From: Aeromonas media
Lineage (GTDB): Bacteria > Pseudomonadota > Gammaproteobacteria > Enterobacterales > Aeromonadaceae
Direction of reading: 5' to 3'
Assembly (NCBI RefSeq): GCF_000819985.1
Contig: NZ_CDBZ01000144.1
Span: 1-35,634, forward strand
Length of the DNA stretch: 35,634 nt
The position numbers and the translations under genes were made by a program. The first letter of the stretch is position 1. Every line of letters starts with the position of its first letter. A model generated the notes under the pieces. It was not told where the DNA came from. It worked only from the letters and a program-made list of their open reading frames with translations, and did no database searches. Shown here piece by piece: positions 16,690-25,858 of the stretch.

Positions 16690-17544
16690 ATGAATACCCT
16701 CGATAAAATTACGAACAATTTGGAAAGTTTCAGTAAATCAGAGCGTAAGGTGGCTGAAGTGATCCTGGCGTCGCCCCAGACCGCCATTCACTCCAGCATT
16801 GCCACCCTCGCCAAGCTGGCCGATGTCAGCGAACCGACCGTCAATCGCTTCTGCCGCCGTCTCGATACCAAGGGCTTTCCCGATTTCAAGCTGCACCTGG
16901 CCCAGAGCCTGGCCAACGGTACCCCTTATGTGAACCGCCACGTAGAGGCGGAAGACGGGCCAGACACCTATACCGCCAAGATCTTCGAATCCACCATGGC
17001 CTGCCTCGATGCGGCCAAGAACAGCCTGGACATTTCCGCCATCAACCGCTGCGTCGACATCCTGACCCAGTCCAAGAAGATCAGCTTCTTCGGCCTGGGC
17101 GCCTCTTCCGCCGTGGCCCGCGATGCCCAGAACAAATTCTTCCGCTTCAACATCCCCGTGGTGAGCTTCGAGGACATCGTCATGATGCGCATGAGCTGCA
17201 TCAACAGCAGTGAAGGGGATGTGGTGGTGCTGATCTCCCACACCGGCCGCACCAAGGCACTGGTAGAGATCGCAGCCCTGGCCCGTGAAAACGATGCCAC
17301 CGTCATCGGCATGACAGCCAAGGACTCCCCCCTGGCCCGCGAGTGCAACCTGGTGCTCTCCATGGACGTGCCGGAAGACACCGACGTCTACATGCCCATG
17401 GCGTCCCGCATCGCCCAGCTCGCCCTGGTGGACGTGCTGGCCACCGGCTTCACCCTGCGCCGTGGCATGAAATTTCGCGAAAACCTGAAGAAAGTCAAAG
17501 AAGGTTTGCGCGAATCCCGCTTTGATACCCCGCATAATTCCTGA
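16690..17544 (+). CDS. hexR: Sugar-phosphate-responsive regulator HexR
   Basis: An RpiR-family repressor/activator of central carbon genes; in relatives it responds to 2-keto-3-deoxy-6-phosphogluconate. The 284-residue protein has an N-terminal HTH domain (about 1-77, with SKSERKVAEVILASP and SEPTVNRFCRRLDTKGFPDFK) and a C-terminal SIS sugar-isomerase domain (about 120-260), with FFGLGASSAVA and VVVLISHTGRT as phosphosugar-contacting segments. ATG 16690 gives the conserved MNTLDKI start; GTG 16681 and ATG 16687 are in frame just upstream. GGTGG at 16680-16684 can serve as ribosome site. Its own operator-like sequence precedes it, and pyk, another known target, follows 161 bp downstream. Confidence 0.95.
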   Translation: MNTLDKITNNLESFSKSERKVAEVILASPQTAIHSSIATLAKLADVSEPTVNRFCRRLDTKGFPDFKLHLAQSLANGTPYVNRHVEAEDGPDTYTAKIFESTMACLDAAKNSLDISAINRCVDILTQSKKISFFGLGASSAVARDAQNKFFRFNIPVVSFEDIVMMRMSCINSSEGDVVVLISHTGRTKALVEIAALARENDATVIGMTAKDSPLARECNLVLSMDVPEDTDVYMPMASRIAQLALVDVLATGFTLRRGMKFRENLKKVKEGLRESRFDTPHNS

Positions 17545-17550
17545 ATCATT

Positions 17551-17566
17551 CGGGGGTCCGCCCCCG
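17551..17566 (+). terminator. Weak hairpin after hexR
   Basis: CGGGGG, four bases, CCCCCG forms a 6-bp G-C stem starting six bases after the hexR stop. No T tract follows, so it is at best a weak or Rho-assisted terminator. Confidence 0.4.
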
Positions 17567-17597
17567 ACTGTCTATGCCACCTGGCTTGGTGTAGTAT

Positions 17598-17612
17598 CGT
17601 AATTTAATAACA
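17598..17612 (-). promoter_or_regulatory. HexR operator upstream of pyk
   Basis: The minus-strand 15-mer TGTTATTAAATTACG matches the HexR palindrome in 13 of 15 positions. It lies about 94 bp before the pyk ATG. Pyruvate kinase is a known HexR target in related bacteria, so the placement is meaningful. Confidence 0.7.
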
Positions 17613-17705
17613 CAAGGCCACTCAGATGGCCTGCAAGCAGGCGCCATGCCACATGCTTGACGGGGCAGTATTTCAAGTCATATCAACTTCACATTGGAGT
17701 CTTTC

Positions 17706-19145
17706 ATGCCAAGACGTACAAAGATTGTAACCACACTCGGTCCGGCGACCGATCGCGACGGCATCCTCGAGGGGATCATCCGCGCCGGTGCCGACATGGT
17801 GCGGATGAACTTCTCTCACGGCACTCCTGAAGATCATATCCAGCGCGCCAACCAGGTGCGTGAAATCGCCGCCAAGCTGGGCCGTCATGTGGCCATCATG
17901 GGTGACCTGCAAGGCCCCAAGATCCGCGTTTCCACCTTCAAGGATGGCAAGGTCTACCTCGCCATCGGTGACAAGTTCATTCTCGATGCCGCCCTCGGCA
18001 AGGGCGAAGGCTGCCAGGAGCAGGTCGGCATCGACTACAAGAGTCTGCCAAACGACGTGGTGGCCGGCGACATCCTGCTGCTGGACGATGGCCGCGTGCA
18101 ACTGAAAGTCGAGCAGGTCGAAGGCACCCGCATTCACACCACGGTCACAGTGGCCGGGCCTCTCTCCAACAACAAGGGCATCAACAAGAAAGGGGGTGGT
18201 CTTTCCGCACCGGCCCTGACCGAGAAAGACAAGGAAGACATCAAGACCGCCGCCCGCATGAACGTGGACTACCTGGCCGTCTCCTTCCCCCGCAGCGGCG
18301 ATGATCTGCGCTACGCCCGCGAACTGGCCCGTGAAGCCGGCTCCAACGCCAAGATAGTGGCCAAGGTCGAGCGTGCCGAGACCGTCGCCAGCGACGAGGC
18401 GATGGAAGACATCATTCTTGGCTCCGACGCCGTCATGGTGGCCCGTGGCGATCTCGGCGTCGAGATCGGCGATCCCGAACTGGTGGGCGTGCAGAAGAAG
18501 CTGATCCGCCACTCCCGTCGCCTGAACCGGGTGGTGATCACCGCGACCCAGATGATGGAGTCCATGATCAACGCCCCGCTGCCGACCCGTGCCGAAGTGA
18601 TGGATGTGGCTAACGCCGTGCTGGACGGCACCGATGCGGTGATGCTCTCCGCCGAGACCGCCGCCGGCCAGTTCCCCATCGAGACCGTGACCTCCATGGC
18701 CAGCGTCTGCGTGGGCGCCGAGAAGCACCCTAGCCTGAATGTCTCCAACCACCGCATGAGCTATACCTTCACCTCGGTGGAAGAGGCGGTCGCCATGTCC
18801 ACCATGTACGCGGCCAACCACCTGGAAGGGGTCAAGGCGATCGTGGCGCTGACCGAATCCGGCACTACCCCGCTGCTGATGTCCCGCATCAGCTCCGGCC
18901 TGCCAATCTTCGCCATGTCTCCCCACAACAAGACCCTGGCCTGGACCAACCTCTACCGTGGCGTGACCCCGGTACTGTTCGACGGCGACGAGAGCAAGCC
19001 GGTGTACGAGGTGTGCCGCGAGGCGCTCGACGTGCTCAAAGCCAAGGGCCTGGTCCAGAGCGGCGACATGGTGCTGCTGACCCATGGCGACAAGATGGAA
19101 ACCGTGGGCAGTACCAACACCTGCAAGGTGATGATGGTCGAGTAA
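17706..19145 (+). CDS. pykA: Pyruvate kinase
   Basis: Transfers phosphate from phosphoenolpyruvate to ADP, giving pyruvate and ATP. The 479-residue protein has [13 protein letters not shown] at its start, [11 protein letters not shown] near 34-44, [11 protein letters not shown] near 67-77, KVERAET near 217-223 with the catalytic lysine, [11 protein letters not shown] near 241-251, and ATQMMESM near 275-282. The length and wording suggest the PykA (type II) form. ATG 17706 was chosen because GGAG lies seven bases ahead and the protein begins at the conserved residues; a TTG at 17694 only adds four residues. A HexR-type operator and the adjacent hexR gene suggest HexR control. Confidence 0.95.
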   Translation: MPRRTKIVTTLGPATDRDGILEGIIRAGADMVRMNFSHGTPEDHIQRANQVREIAAKLGRHVAIMGDLQGPKIRVSTFKDGKVYLAIGDKFILDAALGKGEGCQEQVGIDYKSLPNDVVAGDILLLDDGRVQLKVEQVEGTRIHTTVTVAGPLSNNKGINKKGGGLSAPALTEKDKEDIKTAARMNVDYLAVSFPRSGDDLRYARELAREAGSNAKIVAKVERAETVASDEAMEDIILGSDAVMVARGDLGVEIGDPELVGVQKKLIRHSRRLNRVVITATQMMESMINAPLPTRAEVMDVANAVLDGTDAVMLSAETAAGQFPIETVTSMASVCVGAEKHPSLNVSNHRMSYTFTSVEEAVAMSTMYAANHLEGVKAIVALTESGTTPLLMSRISSGLPIFAMSPHNKTLAWTNLYRGVTPVLFDGDESKPVYEVCREALDVLKAKGLVQSGDMVLLTHGDKMETVGSTNTCKVMMVE

Positions 19146-19166
19146 TCACTCGCCTGGACATCGACA

Positions 19167-19194
19167 AAAACGGCTCCTGCGGGAGCCGTTTTTT
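19167..19194 (+). terminator. Terminator of pyk, probably bidirectional
   Basis: CGGCTCC (19171-19177) and GGAGCCG (19182-19188) pair around TGCG, flanked by AAAA on the left and six T residues on the right. It terminates pyk and, in the opposite direction, can terminate the RND operon, whose last stop is at 19212. Confidence 0.92.
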
Positions 19195-19211
19195 ATGGCG
19201 TCATACCCGAT

Positions 19212-20246
19212 TCAACCACGAAACAGCTCCACCTTGTCCCCATCCTGCAGGCTGCCTGCCCCGCGCACCACCACCCGGTCCCCCAGCTTGAGCGCCCCGC
19301 TCACCGCCACCTGCCGGTTGTCGCCAAACAGCACGGTCACCGGCACCCGGTTCACGGTCAGCGCCTCGCCGCGCTGCTCCACCTGATAGACCACGCTCCC
19401 CTCGGTGCCGAGCACCAGGGCATCCCGTGGCAGCAGCATGGTCTGCTGCTCCCCCAGCGGCAGCGCCACCCGCACCGGCGAGCCGATGATGAAACTGCCC
19501 GGCTCGGGCCTGAGGCGCAGCTCGATGAGCCGCGACTTGGGATCGGCGCTGGCCGCCCGCTGGTAATAGGTGGCGTGGCTGCTGATCTGCTCCCCCTCGA
19601 CCCGCAACCTGGCCTGATCTTCCAACTGACTGGCCCAGACAATGGGGGCCCGCAGCCGGATATCCGGCTGATCCGGATTGACCAGCTCCAGCGCCTGCTC
19701 CCCCGCATCCACGTGCTCTCCTGGCTGGATGAAGTGCTCGTTCACCACACCGTCGAAGGGAGCGAAGATGTGGGTCCTCTGCAGTTGCGCCTCGATCTGG
19801 CGCACCTGTACCCGTGCCAATTGCTCGGCCAGTTCGGCCTGCTCCACGTCGTAACGCGCCTTGTCGTACTGGCTCCGGGAGGCGCTCTTCTGCTGGTGCA
19901 GTCGCTCGAGCCGCTGGAACTCGGCACGTGCGTAGCGCAGGTTGCTTGCTTCTCTGGCCTGTTCTGCCCGTGACTGCTCAAGGGAGAGGCGCAGGGTGGC
20001 CGCGTCCAGACGCAGCAGCTCATCCCCCTTGCTGACCCGGCTGCCAAACTCGGCTATCCACTCCACCCGGCCGCTCACCTCAGCGCTGAGCGCCGCCTGC
20101 TGGCGACTCGCGACCGTGCCGCTGACCCAGATGCTGGCTCCCGCCTCCCCCTGGGTCACGGCCGCCAGGGTCACCACCTTTGCCCCGGCAGGCCCTGCTG
20201 CCAGCAGGGCCAGGGTCATCATCATCCTTGTGAACATCTGTATCAT
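19212..20246 (-). CDS. RND efflux periplasmic adaptor (membrane fusion protein)
   Basis: This 344-residue periplasmic adaptor links an inner-membrane RND pump to an outer-membrane channel. Residues 1-22 look like a signal peptide (MMMTLALLAAGPAGA, no lipobox cysteine). The first half-lipoyl segment is near 45-80 (SAEVSGRVEWI, SKGDELLRLDA). A helical hairpin occupies about 80-145 (rich in Q, R, A, E, L), and the second lipoyl half is near 150-175 (IFAPFDGVVNEHFIQPGEHV). Beta-barrel and membrane-proximal domains complete it. It starts 14 bp after the pump gene with AAGGAG seven bases before ATG. Here the adaptor follows the pump, the reverse of the usual order. No outer-membrane factor gene is nearby, so a TolC-like partner is presumably encoded elsewhere. 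Substrate unknown. Confidence 0.9.
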   Translation of the reverse strand: MIQMFTRMMMTLALLAAGPAGAKVVTLAAVTQGEAGASIWVSGTVASRQQAALSAEVSGRVEWIAEFGSRVSKGDELLRLDAATLRLSLEQSRAEQAREASNLRYARAEFQRLERLHQQKSASRSQYDKARYDVEQAELAEQLARVQVRQIEAQLQRTHIFAPFDGVVNEHFIQPGEHVDAGEQALELVNPDQPDIRLRAPIVWASQLEDQARLRVEGEQISSHATYYQRAASADPKSRLIELRLRPEPGSFIIGSPVRVALPLGEQQTMLLPRDALVLGTEGSVVYQVEQRGEALTVNRVPVTVLFGDNRQVAVSGALKLGDRVVVRGAGSLQDGDKVELFRG

Positions 20247-20260
20247 CGATAGGCTCCTTC

Positions 20261-23200
20261 TCAGGCCCGCTGCCGGATGGCGTGGGGCGCGTCGACCCGC
20301 TCACCCAGCCGCAGGAGGGCGGGTAACAGGACCAGGGTGAACAGGGTACTGCAACTCATGCCGCCGACGATGACGGTGGCGAGCCCGCGGTAGATTTCGC
20401 TGCCCTCGCTCGGGCTCAGCATCAGCGGCAGCATGCCGAAGATGCTGGTGAGGCTGGTCATGGCAATGGGCCTCATCCGGCTTTGCAGGGCATAGGCCAC
20501 CGCCGACTGGCGGCTCATTCCTTCCCGCTCGGCCATGCGGGTCTGGTGCACCAGCAGGATGGCATTGTTGACCACCAGCCCCAGCAGGATGACGAAGCCG
20601 ATGATGGTGAGCAGATCCATCGGCAGCGGCACCAGCAATCCGCTCAGACGCAGCGCCAGCACACCGCCGACGGCGGCAAGGGGCAAGGTCAGCAGCACCA
20701 GCACGGCATCCTTGAGGGAGGCGAACACTCCCCACAGCAGGATGAGCAGGATCAGCACCGCAAACAGGAAGATGCTGCCCAGGTTGTCCAGCGCCTGCTG
20801 CAGGCTGTCGGCATTGCCGGCGATCTGCAGCTCCCCGCCAGCCGGCAGTATGGGTCTGATGGTGGCAAAACTCTTGCTCTGCAGGGTCTCCAGCACCTGC
20901 TCCATGCTCATGCCTTCCGGTGGGGTGATCATGAGCTGGATGCTGCGCCGGCCATCGGCCCGGAAGATGCTCTCCGGCCCGAGAGCAGGCTCCACCCGCA
21001 GCAGTTCGCCAAGGGGGACGATGCGCCCGGATGGGGTCGCAAGCGGCACCGCCTTGAGTTCATCCGGATTGGCCGAGCTCTGCCCTATCAGCAGGATGTC
21101 CAGCCTGTCTTCCCCATCGAAATACTCACCGACCCGCAGGCCGTCGCCGAAGGTCTGGATGATGGTGGGCATGGGGGTGCGATCCCAGCCTACCTCGGCC
21201 AGACGCCTGTCTTGCGGCACCAGCCTCAGCTCGGGGGCGGTGAAGTCGAGACCTGGCTCAGGCCTTATCTGGGCCCCCGGCAAGTCGCGCTGCACCATGG
21301 CCATGCTCTCTCTGGCCGCCTGATAGAGCGCTGGCAACTCGCCACCCTGGATCAGCAACGAGATGCCGTTCTCGCTGTCGAAGCCGCCAAACAAGGAGCC
21401 CTGGCCGCCGAAGACCCGGGTATCGGGTATGCCCACCAGCAGCTGTTTCATCAGGAGCTGCTCCAGCGCCTTGAGCCGGGTCTCGTCTCTGGGGCGCACC
21501 CCGATCTGGGCGCCACCCGGGTAGCGCAAGATGTAATAGTTCTTGAGGGCCGGCTCCTTCTCTCCTCTCATGTAAGGGTCGAGGCGGGCGATCAGGGTAT
21601 CGATCACCTCCTCCCTCTGGGCTTTGGGGTTGACCCCCGGGGTGAAGCTCATCCAGACGTCGATAGCGTCACGTTTCACGTCCGGCAGGTAGTTCATCTT
21701 GGGCAGCAGCAGCCAGCTGGCAAGCACGGGCAGGCTCATCATCAGGATGATGATGGTCCAGCGCCGATGGGGAGTCGCTGTCCAGCGGATCACGTGGCAG
21801 GTGGTGCGCCGCCAGAGCCCGTCATAGGGGTCGACCAGTCGCTCGCGCCCCATCCAGCGCGCCGCCACGGCGGGCAGTACGGTCACAGCCACCACCATGG
21901 AGACGGTCACGGCGCAGGCGATGGTCAGCGCAAGATCGGCAAACAGCTGCCCTTCCACGTCGTTGAGCAAGAGCACCGGCAAGAAGATGGCCACCGTGGT
22001 CAGGGTGGAGGCCACCAGCGCCGTCCACACCCGGCTGGTGCCTTCCAGTGCCGCCTCCGCCTTGCTGACATCCCCCGGCTCGGTGCGGCGATAGATGTTC
22101 TCCAGCACCACGATGGCGGCATCCAGCACCATGCCGACCGCGAAGGCGATGCCGGCGAGTGAGATGACGTTGAGGGTGCGCCCCATCACCTTGAGCAGAC
22201 AGAAGGTGAGCATGATGCTGATGGGGATGGCAATCGCTATCATCAGGGTCGCCTTGAGCTGGCGCAGGAAGACCCAGAGGATGGCGCAGGAGAGCAGCAC
22301 CCCCAGCCCCAGGTTGGCGGTGACCATGCCCACCGCCCGGTTGATGTAGAGGGAGGCGTCAAACGACTGCTCCATGTGCAGGCCGACCGGCTCCAACACC
22401 TCACGGTTGAGCTCCCCGACCTTGGCCTTGATCCCCTCCAGTGCCGCCAGGGCGTTGGCGCCACTCTCCTTGAAGATCTGGGCCGCGATGGCGGTGTTGC
22501 CGTTCTGGATGCGCAGTACCGGGTTATCCTCCCGGGCCAATCGCACCTCGGCCACGTCCCGTAGGTAGATGGGCAGACCGTCTCGCCAGTCCACCACCTT
22601 GTCCCCCAGCGTCTCCACATCGTAGCGCCCGGCGAAGCGCAGCTTGTACTCCCAGCGGCCGATGTCGAGGGTGCCGGCGGAGACGTCCCAGTCGGTGCTG
22701 GCCCGACTGGCGAGCACCGGGATCTCCACCCCCAGCTCGGCGGCGCGGTATGGGTCGAAACGCACCTGGATCTGGCGCTCGTTGATCCCCTCTACCTCCA
22801 CGGTGGAAACCCCGGGGATCCGCTCCAGCTCCGGCTTAACCCGCGCCTCGATCAGCGCCTGATGATCGTCGATCACCCCCTTGGCGCCGGGCAGTTGCTG
22901 GATGAAGAAGAAGGTAAGGGTGTCGTTGCTGCTGTAGTTGTTGACGTAGGGGCCGTCGATCCTGTCCGGCAGGCCGGAGACCCGGTTAAGCCGCGAGATG
23001 ACGTCGAGCTGGGCCCGCTGCATGTCGGTGCCGAGAGCAAACGCCATGTTGATCTCGGTGAAGCCGGGGTAGCTGTTGCTGCCGATGCTTTTCAGCCCCT
23101 GCACCCCCTGCATCTCCTGCTCGATGGGGTCGGTTACCTCCGACTCCATCTCCTGGGGCGAGGCGGAGCGCCAGCTCACCGAGATGTTGAGGTGGGGACG

Positions 23201-23323
23201 GTCTATGTCGGGGAACAGCTGGATCGGCAGCCCCCCGATGCTGAGCAGGCCCAGCACGAAAATAAGCACGACCGAGACCGCCACCCAGATGGGGCGTTCG
23301 ATCGCCGTTTTGGCGAGGTTCAT
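20261..23323 (-). CDS. RND-family efflux pump, inner-membrane permease
   Basis: A 1020-residue proton-driven RND transporter. The topology is standard: TM1 near residues 11-30, a large periplasmic loop, TM2-6 near 335-480, TM7 near 525, a second loop, and TM8-12 near 840-1010. NLAKTAIERPIWVAV opens it in the AcrB manner. In TM4 the motif is VGMVLDAAIVVLEN: the first aspartate of the AcrB proton relay is kept (D401) but the second is alanine. In TM10 the lysine position appears as asparagine (GLVVNNAILL). A single-D TM4 is also known in heavy-metal RND pumps, so this need not mean loss of function, but it separates the protein from AcrB itself. It precedes its adaptor by 14 bp. The substrate cannot be read from sequence. 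Confidence 0.92.
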   Translation of the reverse strand: MNLAKTAIERPIWVAVSVVLIFVLGLLSIGGLPIQLFPDIDRPHLNISVSWRSASPQEMESEVTDPIEQEMQGVQGLKSIGSNSYPGFTEINMAFALGTDMQRAQLDVISRLNRVSGLPDRIDGPYVNNYSSNDTLTFFFIQQLPGAKGVIDDHQALIEARVKPELERIPGVSTVEVEGINERQIQVRFDPYRAAELGVEIPVLASRASTDWDVSAGTLDIGRWEYKLRFAGRYDVETLGDKVVDWRDGLPIYLRDVAEVRLAREDNPVLRIQNGNTAIAAQIFKESGANALAALEGIKAKVGELNREVLEPVGLHMEQSFDASLYINRAVGMVTANLGLGVLLSCAILWVFLRQLKATLMIAIAIPISIMLTFCLLKVMGRTLNVISLAGIAFAVGMVLDAAIVVLENIYRRTEPGDVSKAEAALEGTSRVWTALVASTLTTVAIFLPVLLLNDVEGQLFADLALTIACAVTVSMVVAVTVLPAVAARWMGRERLVDPYDGLWRRTTCHVIRWTATPHRRWTIIILMMSLPVLASWLLLPKMNYLPDVKRDAIDVWMSFTPGVNPKAQREEVIDTLIARLDPYMRGEKEPALKNYYILRYPGGAQIGVRPRDETRLKALEQLLMKQLLVGIPDTRVFGGQGSLFGGFDSENGISLLIQGGELPALYQAARESMAMVQRDLPGAQIRPEPGLDFTAPELRLVPQDRRLAEVGWDRTPMPTIIQTFGDGLRVGEYFDGEDRLDILLIGQSSANPDELKAVPLATPSGRIVPLGELLRVEPALGPESIFRADGRRSIQLMITPPEGMSMEQVLETLQSKSFATIRPILPAGGELQIAGNADSLQQALDNLGSIFLFAVLILLILLWGVFASLKDAVLVLLTLPLAAVGGVLALRLSGLLVPLPMDLLTIIGFVILLGLVVNNAILLVHQTRMAEREGMSRQSAVAYALQSRMRPIAMTSLTSIFGMLPLMLSPSEGSEIYRGLATVIVGGMSCSTLFTLVLLPALLRLGERVDAPHAIRQRA

Positions 23324-23441
23324 TCACTCTTCCTGAGTTGTTGTTATCGGCCATTCCGCTGGCCTTGCTTCCTGCCCCAAGGGTGGGGGCCATTGCATTA
23401 AACTGGAATTAATCGGCCTTGTAAATGCCTGGTTAAACAAC

Positions 23442-23467
23442 AAAAAAACCGGCCACATGGGCCGGTT
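23442..23467 (-). terminator. Intrinsic terminator of fadE
   Basis: On the minus strand AACCGGCC pairs with GGCCGGTT (23447-23454 with 23460-23467) around a five-base loop, and the complement of 23442-23448 gives seven T residues. It begins 20 bases after the fadE stop. Confidence 0.92.
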
Positions 23468-23486
23468 CTGCAATCGAGCATCAGAC

Positions 23487-25811
23487 TCAGGCGGCGTGCA
23501 CCGCCGGGGCCGGTTGAGACAGCCCTTCCAGCTCGCCCGGGGCGAAGTTGTCCACCTGGATCGCCTCGTAGCGCAGGGCATCGGCGGCCAGCAGCTTGTC
23601 CGCCTCCTCCTTGCCGAGGATGGACTGGGACAGGGCCGCGGCCACCAGCTCCGGCAGGGCCATCTTGCGGGGCAGTTTGCCCTCTTTCTGGGCCTGCACC
23701 AGCTTCTTCTCGATGGGCTGCACCGCCACCATGGCCTGGAAGGCACGCTCCATCAGACCAACAGGGTCAGCGTCATCCTTGCCCACGTAGCAGAGCGCGG
23801 TCAGACGATCGCGGAACTCGCCCGGCGTCATCATGGCCAGACAGATGGCGTGGCAGCGATCGTCCGCCGGCATCTTGTAGCCCACACCGAACGGGAACAC
23901 CACACGCTTGAGCACGGCACCGACCACCTTGTTCGGGAAGTTCTGGAAGAAGCCCTCGAACGCCTTGCCGATGAGATGAAGATTGCGCTCCACCGCGTAC
24001 TGCACGAACGGCAGATCCGAGACCATGCGACCCTGATCCTCGTAGTGCTTGAGGGTCGCGGAGGCCAGATAGAGGTGGCTCAGCACGTCACCCAGACGGG
24101 CGGAGATCATCTCCTTGCGCTTGAGATCCCCACCCAACATCAGCATGGAGACGTCGGCACACAAGGCCAACCCTTTACTCATGCGAGAGAGCTGCTTGTA
24201 GTAGCGGGCGGTTTCGCCTCCCACGGGAGCATTGTTGAACTGCCCCAGGGTCAGCCCCTGGAACAGGGCACCGAAGAAGTTACCGGTGCCGAACGCGATG
24301 TGCTTCATCAGCAGGGCGTCAAACTTCTCGAGGCCACGTTCCACGTCGGTGTCGGCGGCGGCTTCCAGTTCGGCAAACACGTAGGGATGGCAGCGAGTGG
24401 CACCCTGCCCGAAGATCATCAGGTTGCGAGTCAGTATGTTGGCCCCCTCCACCGTGATGGCGACCGGAATGCCCATGTAGGCGTAGCCGGTGTAGTTTTT
24501 CGGGCCGAGCTGGATGGCACGACCGGCATGGATGTCCATGGAGTCATCCATGATCTGGCGCGCCATTTCGGTCATGTGGTACTTGGAAATCGCGGTGACG
24601 ATGGCGGGTGCCTGACCGAGATCCAGGGAACCTGCCGTCATGCGACGTGCCCCTTCCAGTTGGTAGGTGAGACCACCGATGCGGGCCAACGCCTCCTGCA
24701 CCCCTTCAAACTTGCCGATGGACATGCCGAACTGTTTGCGCACATAGGAGTAGGCGCCCACGGTGCGGCTCGCCATGTGGCCACAGGCGGTACCCAGGGC
24801 AGGCAGCGAGATGCCGCGACCGGCGGAGAGGCACTCCACAAGCATGCGCCAGCCGCGACCCGCGTATTCAGGGCCACCGATGATCCAGTCGAGCGGGATG
24901 AACACATCCTTGCCGAAGGTTGGGCCGTTCAGGAACGCCAGCCCCATGGGGTAGTGGCGATCGCCGACCCGCACACCCGGGTGGTTGGTCGGGATCAGGG
25001 CACAGGTGATGCCGATCTCTTCCTTGTCACCCAGCAACTTGTCCGGATCGTACATCTTGAACGCCAGACCCAGCACGGTGGCGCGAGGCGCCAGCGTAAT
25101 GTAGCGCTTGTTCCAGTTCAGGCGAAGCCCGAGGACCTCCTCCCCCTTGTACATGCCCTTGCAGACGATCCCCTTGTCCGGGATGGCGCCCGCATCCGAG
25201 CCCGCTTCCGGACCGGTCAGGGCAAAGCAGGGAACTTCCTTGCCGTTGGCCAGCCCCGGCAACCAGAAGTCCTTCTGGGCCTGGGTGCCGTAGTGCATCA
25301 GCAGTTCACCCGGGCCGAGGGAGTTCGGCACCATGACGGTGACCGCCACGCTCAGGCTCTTGGTGGCGATGCGGGTGACGATGGTGGAGTTGGCAATGGC
25401 CGAGAACTCGCGGCCGCCGTAGGATTTCGGGATGATCAGGGCGAAGAAGCCTTCCTTCTTCAGGTAGTCCCAGACCGGCTCCGGCAGGTCTTTGGTTTCG
25501 TTGACGATCTTGAAGTCGTCCACCATGGCGAGCAGGGTCTCGACCTGATTGTCGATGAAGGCCTGCTCCTCGGCGCTCAGTTCGGCCTTGCCGTAACCAT
25601 GCAGTTTCTTCCAGTCCGGGTTGCCGCGAAACAGCTCGCCATCCCACCAGACGGAGCCAGCTTCCATGGCCTCCCGCTCGGTGGCCGACAAGGGCGGCAG
25701 TATTTTCTTGAAGATGCCGAACACGGGACGGGTTACCACCTTTTTACGGATGGCGGGCACGCCGAGCACCACGGCTATCGCCAGCACCAGCAGGACAAGC
25801 AATGTGATCAT
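23487..25811 (-). CDS. fadE: Acyl-CoA dehydrogenase FadE
   Basis: Catalyses the first, FAD-dependent step of fatty-acid beta-oxidation, forming trans-2-enoyl-CoA. The 774-residue protein belongs to the large FadE type rather than the 380-residue type. It starts with one hydrophobic helix (residues 2-20), shorter than the membrane region of E. coli FadE (814 residues). Conserved stretches include ATEREAMEAGSVWWDGELF near 43-61, FALTGPEAGSDAGAIPD near 196-212, WNKRYITLAP near 235, and VEGANILTRNLMIFGQGA near 455-472. The C-terminal third is the FadE-specific extension. GAAGGA lies eight bases before ATG 25811. It follows psrA by 47 bp on the same strand, so it is probably controlled by PsrA and may be cotranscribed. 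A strong terminator ends it. Confidence 0.95.
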   Translation of the reverse strand: MITLLVLLVLAIAVVLGVPAIRKKVVTRPVFGIFKKILPPLSATEREAMEAGSVWWDGELFRGNPDWKKLHGYGKAELSAEEQAFIDNQVETLLAMVDDFKIVNETKDLPEPVWDYLKKEGFFALIIPKSYGGREFSAIANSTIVTRIATKSLSVAVTVMVPNSLGPGELLMHYGTQAQKDFWLPGLANGKEVPCFALTGPEAGSDAGAIPDKGIVCKGMYKGEEVLGLRLNWNKRYITLAPRATVLGLAFKMYDPDKLLGDKEEIGITCALIPTNHPGVRVGDRHYPMGLAFLNGPTFGKDVFIPLDWIIGGPEYAGRGWRMLVECLSAGRGISLPALGTACGHMASRTVGAYSYVRKQFGMSIGKFEGVQEALARIGGLTYQLEGARRMTAGSLDLGQAPAIVTAISKYHMTEMARQIMDDSMDIHAGRAIQLGPKNYTGYAYMGIPVAITVEGANILTRNLMIFGQGATRCHPYVFAELEAAADTDVERGLEKFDALLMKHIAFGTGNFFGALFQGLTLGQFNNAPVGGETARYYKQLSRMSKGLALCADVSMLMLGGDLKRKEMISARLGDVLSHLYLASATLKHYEDQGRMVSDLPFVQYAVERNLHLIGKAFEGFFQNFPNKVVGAVLKRVVFPFGVGYKMPADDRCHAICLAMMTPGEFRDRLTALCYVGKDDADPVGLMERAFQAMVAVQPIEKKLVQAQKEGKLPRKMALPELVAAALSQSILGKEEADKLLAADALRYEAIQVDNFAPGELEGLSQPAPAVHAA

Positions 25812-25858
25812 ACCGAAGTTCCTTCTATTTCACTGTTTCCGTTGATTATTGTTAGGTG

